Assembly (NCBI GenBank): GCA_023014335.1
Contig: JAECYW010000002.1
Span: 1,674,001 to 1,738,000, forward strand
Length of the DNA: 64,000 nucleotides
Reading direction: 5' to 3'
From: Galerina marginata
Lineage: Eukaryota > Basidiomycota > Agaricomycetes > Agaricales > Galerinaceae
The notes under the pieces were generated by a model. That model made no database searches. It saw nothing but the letters and a program-made list of their open reading frames with translations, and was not told where the DNA came from. A program made the translations under genes and the position numbers. The stretch's first letter is position 1. Every line of letters begins with the position of its first letter. Positions 46,834-58,542 of the stretch are shown here, in pieces.

Positions 46834-49800
46834 TCACCAAATTTGGGTTGTAGGCGGCAGGTAGTCTGTCGGGATGATGAATGCATCCATACCATGCTGT
46901 GAAAATGACTGCCCGCCCAGACTTTGATCAGAGATCCACACTGGAAGTTGCTCGGCAGAGGTCTGTTCCAGACCACGCCAGATTTGTTCTGCTTCAGCAA
47001 AGTTCGGGTGTGGGAGGTGTGGGTAATGTTGAGGCAACGGGTTGCTAGGAACATGCCCCGGATTTTCCTGAGAATAAACCATGTCGTAGACGGGAGAAAA
47101 TGGCTCGGAATTGCCGTGCTGCGAGGGCATTGAGGCTGAATGAGGTGGGTGGTCAACAGCCATGACCAATGATCGCTGGGAGTCGCGGGAGATCTTGGGA
47201 GAACGAGATGAAGAAGTGCCTTTCCTCTTCTTTGAGCGCTTCAACATCAGTTGCAGTGTCAATGCGTAACGTTTTCCGGGAACTAGAGAAAAGGTCAAAT
47301 TCATCAAATCATAAAAGGGTGAAGCAACTTACTTTCTGCCATCAGATTCGCAAGGCGTTCCACTTGATTTCGAATTTCCACCATATCACAGTCACTTGGA
47401 CTGTAATATTACAGTGAACAAACTTGACATGTTTGCAAAAAAAAAATGTCAGACTTACAAGAGGCGAGCAAGCCGTAATAGGAACGACGCTGCAAACGTC
47501 GCTGTAGCGTGGGTATAGTGTACAGCTAAGAAAAACGATGAGACACTGTAAATGCAAAACCATCAAGAACCATTACCATACGTCATGCCCTTTCTGTAAG
47601 CCGGGGAGTTGACAGTGATGTCTAGACCTTGTCGAGCGATTTGGATAGATCTAATAGCCAATGTCCTGTGAGCGGGTGGCATGTTTTGAACATCTTCAGG
47701 TCCAATAATACCCCTCAAAGCCGTAGCATTGTGAAACAATTCAGCGTGGAGGTGTTGAATTTGCAAACTTTGTCGGTAAAAAGCTGCAAGGTATGTTCAG
47801 AAAAACAGGATATATGTCGGATTTGGGCTGACATACCCGCATCTTCGTATTTTCTGGAAAAGGCTTCATCCCAAACTTTGTACCAGTGCATAAAATCGTT
47901 GTTCGCTCTATGTAACTCCTCGAAATCTTCTGGCTTGACAGGACCTTCAAAAGGTGCGAGGGCATTATGGACTCGCTCACGAATGGCGATAAGTTCCACA
48001 GTAGAGACCAGCCTCATATCGTCTTCTATAGCCAACGGATGGTTTAGAATATATCGGCAATCTCGGATGCTTTCATCATCTTTGAGAACTGCTGGACGCC
48101 CAGTCCCGTAGGAAAGTCTGCCAATAAGCTTACAATGAGGCGCAATATATCGATTTGACTTGGCTTACTGATGTTCAAATAAGTACAAGCAGAACCAAGT
48201 CCTAGATGCAATGATAAGTTGGCGGTCTTCACTAGCATCGGCCTTGTTTGCATTCATGCGCTTTAGCAGTCGGGGCCAGGCTTTGTGCATTGCTGAGAGA
48301 GTTTAAAAATATTGGTTCTTATGAATCATTCTCAGAAGTAAGGAGACGCGACTTACATAACTCCATCGCCATTCGCACAGCGTGGCCACCGCTTAGCCAT
48401 CCGTTGTCCGACCAACCGGAAACGAGAACTTATTATAATTGTAAACCTAAAGTGAAGAGATTACTGCAAACAACGCACTCATAGACTGGACTGCTTCGCT
48501 TCGCAAGACTGGTGCGAACAAGGTCGCGGACGATATTGCTTGGACTTCTTCTAAGCACCGTCGGTGAATTTCGCTAGGTTTCCCTGTAATACTATTTAAT
48601 GATGTACCATTCGAGATACTTGAATATCTTGTACGTACCACCCCCATCCCGTACACGCGCCGCTACCATACATATGGTATCTACGGCAAAGGGGGACCTC
48701 TCATGTAAAGCATCAAAGGTGTCCATATTTGAGTCGAAGACAGGCCTGTGACATGAAATCAGTTCAAAAAAGTAATGATTACACATGGGGCCTACAAGAA
48801 AGTAGAACAACCATCGTAGAAACTAGAAAGGGAGAATTAGCCTTGCAAGTGCGGTCAAAGAAGTTATTTAACATTTTAAACAATTCGCGAGCCTCTGCCT
48901 CAGTAATGATGCCTTTGGTCACGACTAATAGACAAATTCAGTAATTATCGGTGGGCCATGTCCGATATATAGTCACCATCTGGAAATGTAGAACCATGAG
49001 GCAGCTTGTGACGTATCTTTCTTCTCTTGGAGGGTCTTGACTGACGTTCTGGGGACGGGGTCCTCGTCCTGCTATGAGGTTCACTGCTGTCACCATTTTC
49101 CTAAAGCGGAAGCAGGTCAGCGGCAAGGGTGCTCAGGAAGCACAAATTTCTACCTTTGCTGCTCTTTCTATGGCCACATCTGCTAAACCCCGCAAAACCT
49201 CCCATGGCGCAAGAAGGCCAGAGGCGGGCAACTCGCCTCCATCGTCATCGTCCAAGTCCGAAGAATCAGCACTCGTGACATTTGAAGAGGGAGGCGCGTT
49301 CCTCTTTGCACCAGAGGAGTATTTACCGGATGATCTCTGGTAACCCGGGTCAGAAGATTGAAAACGAATGGACGAGATATTGCCCTGCTGTGAGACCGGG
49401 GGGCCCATAGTTTGGATGCTTGAAAAAGGAGGTAGCACCGGGCCTTGAGAAGGTTGATTGTGCGCGTTGTAACTTTGGCCCCCTGGAGGAAAGTTACCGT
49501 ACATCGGTGAAAGTTGGGATTGGTGTATATCTTCGGGGGGTAGGGATTGTGCTGATTGGACGGAAGAACCTGAATAATTTGTGCCTGGCAGTGAGGTTCT
49601 CTGTGGACGAGGTTGGGGTAGATTTGCACCGGATCCGTGAGACGAAGAAGCGAAGGTTGTCGTTGCAGTGGGTGGGGAGGCATGCTGATGACTGACTGTT
49701 GGGGTTGAAATAGAAGGCGAATTCAGACCAGGCGATTGGTGAAACGACGATGAAGGGTAAGCGGAGGGCGATCGAGCGGTAAATCCTCCGTTACGCAGAT

Positions 49801-50399
49801 GATGCACGAGCTCTGCTAGCGTGCTTGAAATCGTGTTCTGGGTCTGTCGGATATCAGCTACGTGTGCTTCAAGGCTGCGGATGCGTCTGCGAAAGATTTA
49901 GCGATATATCAACCGGGAGGTAACAAATACGTACTCCAAGCCCGCTTCACCTGTGAGAGTCGCTTCGCGTGAAGGTTTCTCGAAGAGACACTCAAGTCCG
50001 GTGTTCCGGCAGCGCCTGCATGGGGGATTATCGGCTCCCTCACATCGCATTTTCTGCTTTCTACAGGCATTCTGATCAGATAGAAATTTCAGTCGGTTAA
50101 ATTTCTAAAAATGTGAGATATACGTACACAAGCACCTAGTATCGGACGACCATTAAATCTGATGAATAACTAGGAATGTACGAGGTAACCCTGAACTTAC
50201 GAGGCACTCTGTTCAAGGTCTTGGGAACGGGTTTAATGTCGCGCTTCTCTGTTTTGTCATCGTCCTCCTGCTTCTTAATAACGGGACTTGTGGAAGACGT
50301 AGGCTCCATCAAGCTTCCGGCAGAGGATAAACGAGCCTGGAAGTTGAAGGGGTGGATGCGGGGAAAGATGGGTGGCCAAAACGAACCACGGGACTTCAT
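46834..50399 (-). CDS. Zn2Cys6 fungal transcription factor with middle homology region
   Basis: The DNA-binding motif is CNACRKQKMRC followed by CRRCRNTGLEC, giving the spacing C-x2-C-x6-C...C-x2-C-x6-C of Gal4-type clusters. A coiled stretch (IRSLEAHVADIRQTQNTISS) and a long Ser/Gln/Pro-rich region follow. Next is a nuclear-type basic patch (SRPSKRRKIRHK), then the Fungal_trans domain: DTFDALHERSPFAVDTICMV, LVSGWSDNGWLSGGHAVRMA, the family hallmark SYGTGRPAVL and TLAIRSIQIARQGLD. This domain resembles proteins annotated as PrtT-like activators of secreted proteases, but the target genes cannot be inferred. Start ATG at 50399. Exon joins near 48770-48840 are not resolved. It is divergent from the Yop1-like gene (90 bp). 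Confidence 0.85.
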
Positions 50400-50489
50400 A
50401 AGATCTCGCAATTATCCAAACACAACCAATCAACCTGTTTCCATCTTGACCACGACTGCACCACAAAAGTATACAATTTGAATTTCAAC

Positions 50490-51235
50490 ATGATCGTGTC
50501 TACTCTTTCTCGACTTGTCAGGTTTGCTAGCTTGTATCTCAATTATTTGCTACCTAGTCTCACTTTCTTGCCAGCGCATGGTTCGCCTTCCTTTTGCCTT
50601 GCTATGCCACCTACAAAGCCCTTTCGCGTCGTCCTTTCTCGGAGGGTGATATCCAGAAATGGTCTATGTACTGGACAGTGATTGGCATATTCGTGGCCTT
50701 TGAATATCTCGCGGAATGGCTGATCAGCTGGCAAGTTCTCATTCTCCTTTTTTGGGGAGACATCTGATCTTGTCTCAAGGATGCCCTTCTATTGGGAATT
50801 GAAAACCGTCTTCTTGCTTTTCCTTTCTTTGCCACAAACCGAGGTTGATCCATCTTCCTTCTGTTCTACCTGGAAATTTACCCTGTTCACTTTTTTTCAC
50901 AGGGTTCGACTTACATTTACAATGCTTACCTCCAACCTTTTTTCTCACGCAACGAAGCTGATTTGGATGCTGGGATTGTCCGCATGCAGCGCAATATTCT
51001 GACCTTTAGTCAGGAGAAATTTTCAGCCCTCTGGAACTGGTTCTGGGCTCTTTCCACGAGATCTCAATCGCAGACTCAGTCCTCGAATCCTGCAAACCCG
51101 CAGATGTCGTGGCTGCTATCTCCTGATGCCTGGCGTTCAGCTTTAAATGTTTTGCAGCCAACATCTTCGAGTATCCAACCCCGCTGCTCGCCCTTCTCTT
51201 GTCTCAGGGCTCTACTGGATCGCAATCATCCATAA
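50490..51235 (+). CDS. YOP1: Yop1/REEP family ER-shaping membrane protein (TB2/DP1/HVA22)
   Basis: The start MIVSTLSRLV is joined by a GT-AG intron to SAWFAFLLPCYATYKALSRR, then SEGDIQKWSMYWTVIGIFVA, FEYLAEWLISW, MPFYWELKTVFLLFLSLPQT and GSTYIYNAYLQPFF. This is the hairpin-forming REEP/Yop1 core that bends tubular ER. A 49-nt GC-AG intron (50731-50779, donor GCAAGT) splits the Trp codon before MPFYWELK; no in-frame GT alternative works. The C-terminal ~70 residues are Ser/Gln-rich and not conserved. The coding sequence needs no doubled base. It converges on SEC3. Confidence 0.88.
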
Positions 51236-51363
51236 ATTCGAACCACGAGGCCTACCCAAAAGGCTGCTCAATTCCCGGTCCCGCAGCATTATGAATAGAT
51301 GCCAGTCTTCAAGTCTTCAAGTGTACATTCGTAAAATATTAGTTTTTTTAATAACTCCCTGCA

Positions 51364-54300
51364 TCATGATCCAAACTTCTGCCGTCGGAAAGTTGCCTCG
51401 ACGTCTGCTGTAGTGTACTCTAATGAAGTGCTATCACCATAAACCTGAGACATCCGCGAAGCCCATGTTTCGGTCAATTTGACGAATTCTGCCTCACAAG
51501 AATTCCATACTCCGAGCAAGACCTTGGAGGAGATGGCTCCACTTCCTTCTTCGACAGTCGACTTCTCCGCTTCTATGAAATGTTTCTCTACTCGCTTGGA
51601 CAGGACATCAACATGTTTTTTAATATCTTTAGAGTTGTAGTCTTTGATGACTTTCCTTAGGGCAGCCTTGCTGAAGTTGCTATTTGACGTTATTTCTCCC
51701 ATGTTTGAATCTTTTGCAACACGGTCGAGGCCTTCGAAGAAATCCTAATGAAGATGTATTAAGGCTGAGTCCCTGGCAATGACGAAAAACCACTGACAAT
51801 GATCTTGCCAAATGGCCGACGGAACACAATCTTGATATACGCAGCGAGGTTTTCGTCGTAGATCGCCTCGGCGCGTCGAGTAAAGGTATTCATCGAAATG
51901 ACATCGAGCTGTGACATCTCACTGACGAAATAGTGCATATTTTCTGCAAATTGATGAGCAGGGCGAATTGCAAACAGTTTGTTGACGTACCGATCAGTAT
52001 GACATGATAATTGAGTTGACCCTTGTCCTCTCCTTCACCTTCCAGCTTTGCAATCTGCTTCAAGGAGTCGAACATCGACTGCACAATTTTCTCATAGGCT
52101 GAATCTACATTTGTGCGTATCTCCAAATTGCTTGCTCCGATAAGTTGGTTTTCGACCCGTGCGGCATAAGCAGAAAAATGCTTTACAAAGGAGGCGACCC
52201 CTTTCCGCTTCTTGCTGGAAAGCTTGGTTCGTTCTATACCTTTCAGTTGCTCACTCTGCAGGATAAATAAGGTCGATGACTAACATATTAAGAAGTAAAA
52301 CTACTTACGATATGGCGGTCGAAAACGATCTTCAGACGGGAGTGTTGCTTCTCTAGAAGATTCAAAAAAAAAGGGTCGCCTTTCTCTTCTGCCTCCACTA
52401 GGAAGCGTTCAAGGAAGGCAAGTATACCAACAATTTCCCTGAACATTGATTGTATTAATAACCGAACAGGCCATTATCCTCAAGAAACATACGCACATGC
52501 TGTCCTTGGCCAGCGCAGCATCCAGCCACGACTTCAGCTCAGCGGGAAAGAAGCCAAATATAAGATCCAAGGCGCCACGGATGAGTTTAAGGGTTGTCTG
52601 GCTGAGAGACGCCGACCGAGCTGCTTGCCTGCGGAAATAGTTATCCAACCCCATGTAATCAGCAAATGTAAACCCAGCGTCGTTGATTTGCAGAAAGTCC
52701 GTAATGAAATCGTTTTCGTGGTATATTAGTTTCGCGACTTGTTCGAGGAAGAGGCCGAAGACCTGATTGCCAAAGAATTAGGACGAAGTTGCAAGGCGTC
52801 CCGATGACATTTACCTCTGATGCCCTCAACTCCCCATCGCTTTGCTTGTCCTTATCCTTCTGCCGACTATCGATAGGCGAACGTATTAAGGTCCCTGCAC
52901 GGCGCATACCAACTCCCTTGGAACCAGAAGGCGTAGATGATGCGCCTACAACTTACACTCATTATTTCAATGTAAAAATGGTCGGACTGCGGTACTTGCC
53001 TTGATCCAACTCATCGTCTGACGCTTTTTTGACAAGTTCAAGATGGGCGGAGAGTAAAGATTTCATCTGAATGCTGTGGAGGTCACTTGCAGCAGAGAAA
53101 TAGGTCTAATCCCGTGTCACACGCAGGTTAGAAATGTATTAGAATAGTGAAAGAGAAATGGCATACTGCGCATAATTTGCTATAGATATTCTCATCCATC
53201 TCCCTTAGGTAGATAAGCAAACCTGCATATCGTCCAAGGTATGATTCAAGATCGCCATGAAGAGCTGCTGTCGGTCGCGAGTTACTCGACTTCACCAAAC
53301 CTGATGAATCGCCAAGAAGCATTTTGGACTGGAAAAAAAGAAGAGTCAACTTCAACTAACGCACCCACCGTCTTGTCTTACTTGTGCGGTGAACATGATT
53401 GTTAGGAAGTCAAACATTCGTTTACAGAACTGCGAGTTATACGTTCGATACTCTTGCAGCCTTTCCATAGTCGCGGCCATTTCTAGAAAGCAGGTCAGAG
53501 ATTTTCGTCGGTTGCTAGATCCGAACATGCCTGTATCTCGCCCTGCCTGCAAGGCTTTATATAATTGAACTGCTGCTTCTTCCAGCCGTGCGATGCTTTG
53601 CGGCTTCTCGAGTGATTCTTGAGTAAGGGTGGCCAGGGCGTCTTGATCAACATGAACGGTGCGCTAAGGTCAAATTAATTTCCATTGTGTGAAACCGAAG
53701 GTCCTAGATATTTACCAACAGGTTTTGCAGTTCGGCAAGGAGTGCTCTTTGGTTTTGGGTTTGCACTTGAAGACCACGGTTTTGGGACTGGATATATAAA
53801 ATATCATCGCCAACGGCCTGTTGAAAAATTAGCAATAAAAATCAATGATAGAGGAAAGCTAACGAACATTCAGATGGATCTTATATGTCGATAGAAGACC
53901 ATCCATACTGTCGAGTTCGGTGATAGCATCGTCCATATATTTCATGACGAGCCCCACCCGATCATCAGATTCGAGGAATGAGTGAATATTTGCCTGTAAA
54001 GTATCAAGTTAGAGAGAAAACCATTGCAAAAATTGCTTCCCCCACCTTTTCGAGAGCCATCAACTCGTCATGTAGCCTGGCTTCAATCAGGTCCACGGCA
54101 CCTCTTGTCATTTTTCTCCCAATGACATCGTCGCTGGCCCATTCATAGCCTTCAATCATCTCTTCCACATTTGCTAAAGTTGCTTGGGCGTTTTCCTCCT
54201 CGCCATCAACATCGTTTTGTGTGTCAGCGCCAAGAATAAGCCGGTCAAGCAATGCTTGGTTTGACGGATCGAAGTACGAAATACGTGCATTCTGGTCCCT

Positions 54301-55419
54301 TCTTGCGGCGTTTGTATCCGAGGCTACGACATTATTATCGACACGTGGTATTCGCGATCTCGACGACGGCGTCGGAGAAGCGTTCCTTGGACGGCCATTT
54401 GCTCGGCTCCTAGAGGTGCTTTCTTGAGCAACACTAGGATAGCAATCATTAGACCAGGAAAGAAAAGAAAGTAGAACAACGATACGAACCGGGAAGGAGT
54501 GGACTCTTGATTGATTGAAGGCACTTGGCTAGAAACAGAGGTTGCATTGGAGGGTAAACGGGCTCTGTGGATGGGCAAAGGGGCGGCAGGAGGAGGAACC
54601 ACTATAGATGGAGGTCTTCGTTCAAGAACGGAGTTCGCTGGAGAGGCTGAGCGGGAAATTCCTTGGCCATTTCGACCTTGATGATATGTTGGAATCGGGG
54701 ATGGGTTTCTTTGAGGCTCTCTGTCTTGGGGAACAGCACGAGAGGGTTGGGTTCGAAGAGGGCGACCAGAGCTACCTGTAGGAGATGGGCTTCTGTTACC
54801 ACGTCTCTGTTCCCTGGAGACAGGTTGTGTGCTGGCTAGTGGAGTATTAGACATAAAAAATATAAGAGGGCATAAGTTGTACCAGCAGAGATATCGAAGT
54901 CTTGAACCCCTTCCAGTTGCAAGGGTGATTCCCCTTTCGTGATTGTGCGGAATAGGCGCACCATAGCTTCCAGAAACTTTGCTTGATCGTCTTGACTTTC
55001 CGTTTCCCATTTATATGTCCTTGACAGGGTCACATTAAAGATGAGAGGCTACATAATGCGGGGAATGAATAGCTTTGGCAGGAAGTCAGTCGTGCAACTC
55101 ACATTAACCACTTGAATTGCACGTAGTTCGGCCAATCGCCAGGTTTTACCGACAGAAAACGAGCCATTCGTGTTCAGCTTAGATTTGTGGATGAAACCAG
55201 ACCCATTGTTGGTCTCTATCGTTGGCATTCATCGTACAGGTCCGAACTTGTAGAGAATTGCGACATACGAGACAGAAGGATGTATCGAGGCTTCCGTCCT
55301 CCCCCTTCCGCACCAGCGTCTTCCCAGATTTTGACATGAGAAACGTAGGATTCTTCTGATCCCCCAGTGTTGCGCCTTGGGAATACCGATGCAATTATTC
55401 TCTGACGCTGATCCGCCAT
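51364..55419 (-). CDS. SEC3: exocyst complex subunit Sec3 (EXOC1)
   Basis: Sec3 binds PIP2 and Rho GTPases and marks exocyst docking sites. The N-terminal PH-like domain is clear: MADQRQRIIASVFPRRN, KPRYILLS, NNGSGFIHKSKLNTNGSFSV, KTWRLAELRAIQVVN and FNVTLSRTYKWETESQDDQ. A Ser/Pro/Arg-rich linker (SPSPTGSSGRPLRTQPSRAV) precedes the helical C-terminal part, including NVEEMIEGYEWASDDVIGRK and EARLHDELMALEK. The end is SKDIKKHVDVLSKRVEKHF, then TWASRMSQVYGD. Introns checked are GT-AG and keep frame. It is the second exocyst gene in this window. It is divergent from the homeodomain gene. Confidence 0.9.
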
Positions 55420-55770
55420 TCTTTTGTGTCTGTTCGTACAAATGAGAACAAAGGTAGGGGACAAGGAAGTGCTTAGGTCCTGTACATAGCGTGTCGTCAA
55501 GTGCTGACCATTTCGCTGATGGGGTTGTTCTAAATTCGGACGAGAACAATACCGGCAAAAGCCGCGAGTGAGAGGCTGATTACAAGAATAGACATCAACG
55601 ATGCAGCCACGGGTCCTGACATATCCTTGTTCCTTTATATTTCGGGGCAGATATTTACCTGGCCTCTTGTTCGACACCAACTTCAGTCCCCTCATTTCTT
55701 CATTCTTATGCGCTAGCCGCTTTTATTTTATTCCTCATTTACACTCTTTTGCATCTCCTTCACGATTATA
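55420..55770. promoter_or_regulatory. divergent intergenic region SEC3 / homeodomain gene
   Basis: This 351-bp gap between divergent starts has no gene. A pyrimidine-rich leader (around 55715-55765) precedes the homeodomain gene start. No known operator was recognised. Confidence 0.35.
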
Positions 55771-56617
55771 ATGACCAGCACTTCAAGTTCTACTCAAGCT
55801 CCTAGTCAACTAGGACCTCTTCACTTCCTGGCCAGTGTCATCTCTGATATTGGCGACGATAAATCCTCCAGCCATCGATCCCTCTCCTCAGAACCATTTT
55901 CCGGACAGTCATCGCCAACCATGTCGGCGACTTCTCACTCAGCCGCACCCTTTCACGATGTGGCAAACCTCCATGTCCCCTGCAACTCTCCCAGGCCTCA
56001 GCAAGCTACAGAGTACAGTGACAGAGTATTGCGACATTCGACTTCTTCGAATCATCCGCCGTCTGATTCCAATTTTGTCCCATTTCTTCGCCATAAATCA
56101 GGAAGGAGAACACGAAAAACAGCTCAATCGCACCTCAACAACCGAGTGCAAATGAAAAATAGACGGAAGGAACTCATGGACAAAGCCATCAAGATCAAGT
56201 CTCTGGACAATTCCCCTGTCAACGAACGCCAATTACTCGTCCTACGTATGGTCTACGATGAAATCACGATGTATCCTTGTGAATCTTGGATGGTATTGCT
56301 TGCCATTATCATTAACCGGCAAGTGAACAAGATTTTCTTTCCGAAATATTTCTCAATTTTGTTTGCAATATAGTGCTTATAAGCAGGTTAAAAATTGGTT
56401 TTCCAACGAAAGACAGAAGAATAGGACTGGGGAGTCTGTTCCTCTTGAAACGGAAGACGGGGACAAGGTTCGACTGCGTTCCTCGGCACTGGAAACTTGC
56501 CAAGAATGGTCCGACTCGTTCTTTGAAGAAGTTGTCATGATTTATAACTACCGGATTCAACGAAACTCTCGCTTCAGAGGATCCTTGCGACGGCCTGATG
56601 GTTCAAGTCATGACTGA
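55771..56617 (+). CDS. homeodomain transcription factor
   Basis: A Ser/Pro-rich N-terminal half (MTSTSSSTQAPSQLGPLHF) precedes an atypical homeodomain. Helices 1-2 are NERQLLVLRMVYDEITMYP and ESWMVLLAIIINR. Helix 3 is AYKQVKNWFSNERQKNR, with the invariant WFxNxR core. A GC-AG intron (56319-56373, donor GCAAGT) interrupts the Arg codon just before helix 3. The tail (SFFEEVVMIYNYRIQRNSRF) resembles no domain I know. Mushroom homeodomain proteins include fruiting regulators and mating-type factors. No partner homeodomain gene lies next to it, so mating-type function is not supported. The coding sequence needs no doubled base. Confidence 0.82.
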
Positions 56618-56856
56618 TGATAGGGTTTCTGGTTCTGCTCTTGGGACAATCACCCGGATTTTGCACTATTGGTGATACTAATTTACGACTGAACATTAGG
56701 ACGATTTTCGTAGTACACTTTATAGCACCATAATACACCCCTAAAACAAGTATGCACTACTAATTAACACAACTAATCACCCATGTCACTGTACTTAATT
56801 CACTCCTTTCTTTCCAATACCCAAAATAAACCCTAAATGCATTATAACTATTGTCT

Positions 56857-58229
56857 TCAGGTAGTGCAAAGTCTAGCTTCTCCACTCTTAAGTATCTGGT
56901 ATCGTTTTCCTCTCCAAATCACATCATTGCCGAAAAATGCAAGCACCCATATAGGGAATGCCAGAAGTTCTCTGCCTATCCAAGCAAGAAGGAATGAGGC
57001 TGTTTCGTCCCTTTGAATAGTGTGACCGGCTATAGAAGTATAAACATCAAGATCTACGGAAAGCCAGATTATGAAATGGGATGGGATGAATATCCAAGAA
57101 GAGGTTGAAAATAAATGTTTGCAGCCGAAATTGCCGATTACGCACAGCATGATCGATTCCGTGAATGGTTCAACGAGAGTGGCAGCCAGAACCATACGCT
57201 TGCGTACGCGGATCCACCGAACGCGCCTCCATACGTAGTCCAAAAATGACATGTTTCCAACGACATTTCGTGCGACGTCGCATGATAGATCGTGTCGTAA
57301 ACCAAGTTCGTGCCAAAGTGCGCCTGCAATCATGTTGTCCTCTGCAAGGAATCGACCGAAAGTCGGTAGTCCATATTTCCCAGGTTCATAGGTACCTATG
57401 GACTGGGATTGTATGGGAATCAAAGAACCATTCAAACGTTCAACGTCTGAGCGGCGGTAGAGGTTGGACTTCCCAACGACGCAAGATTCAATGCCAACTG
57501 TGTTAATGGCGATGTACATTTTCGCGTGATTAGTGTTGAGGAAAGCCGCCTCCAGCCTTGAGCCAACTCTGGTTTCATCCATAAGGGCGAATGGAACATG
57601 GTGGACGAGTGCGACTTTCTTGTTCGGGGATGATAGCGAAGACCTGGTGAGAACTTCGACACTTCGGGCCAAAGTTCCTGAATCGACAATGACTCCAGAG
57701 TCGATTACCCATACTATGTCATGGGCTGCTGCTCTGAAAGCGCGGACGAGATTGTTCACTTTGGGATTGACGCCGACAATTTCCTCTCCTAATAACGTAA
57801 GTCGAAAAAGAAATTTTGTGGTTGAGGTACAGGCATACCTATGATGACCGTAACTTTGACATGAGGGTAACGGCTGACCAGTGCTTGTACAATAGGTAAA
57901 GCCTGGTCGTTTTCGTCTGCGACAGAGAAAATGATTTCGTAGTTCGAGTATTCCTGCTTGAAAGACGATTCCAAGTTTTCAGTAAAGATTGGTATCCAGT
58001 CCTTTTAAAGGTCTTAGAATAGAAACCCCGGGGAAGTTGGAAGTTTCTGCTCGGGACTGAGTGTACACATGCGGCGATCGGTAACGTCGACGACTATTGG
58101 CAAATAGTTAATGAGGATTTTCCACCAGAGAACGGGTACCTACGCGGCCACACATCCTAGGATGCTTATTAACCATAAAGCCAGATACCAAACGAAAGCG
58201 ACAGCTGCAATGCCATGTACGAAGGGCAT
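56857..58229 (-). CDS. ceramide glucosyltransferase (GT21, glucosylceramide synthase)
   Basis: It transfers glucose from UDP-glucose to ceramide at the Golgi membrane. The N-terminal anchor is MPFVHGIAAVAFVWYLALWL. Catalytic landmarks are VSILRPLKGLD, LESSFKQEYSNYEIIFSVAD (D1 region), VNNLVRAFRAAAHDIVWVID (D2), FLAEDNMIAG (D3) and the RRVRW motif standing in for QxxRW. C-terminal hydrophobic helices follow. One frame break at 57981/57982 (TAC plus T, giving TGA) lies inside the conserved Leu-Tyr-Glu-Asn-Leu-Glu sequence and reads through if the Tyr codon's wobble base is taken once. Introns lie at about 57789-57837 and just after the anchor. It is divergent from the thiolase gene. Confidence 0.9.
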
Positions 58230-58542
58230 CTTGGGACATCCTCGTCAACTTCCAACTGCACTCGAATCAGAGCAAGTATCAGAAATATTGTTACATCAAA
58301 GCTTTTAGGCTTACAAAAAAGGTTATGACGGAATCCGATGCTCGAGGCCATCCAGTACGAAGTACTCAACTGAAATTGGTCGTTGCAGAGGAATGTCCGG
58401 TTCCTGGTTTGACTAAGCAAAAATTGGCTGGCAGGCATGACATCAGGGAACGGCAGGATCTTAAATAAATTCTTCTACTTTGAAGTTTGCCTCTACTACG
58501 AGAAAGTGGGTTCAGTCCGACCCGTCGGCCAACCTATTTATC
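58230..58542. promoter_or_regulatory. divergent intergenic region, ceramide glucosyltransferase / thiolase
   Basis: These 313 bp between divergent starts show no gene and no operator I recognise. The 60 bp upstream of the thiolase ATG are moderately pyrimidine-rich. Confidence 0.3.

Noticed and set aside
55771..56617. Homeodomain gene as part of a mating-type (A/HD) locus
   Set aside because: There is no divergent partner homeodomain gene and no mitochondrial intermediate peptidase gene next to it. Its neighbours are SEC3 and a ceramide glucosyltransferase.
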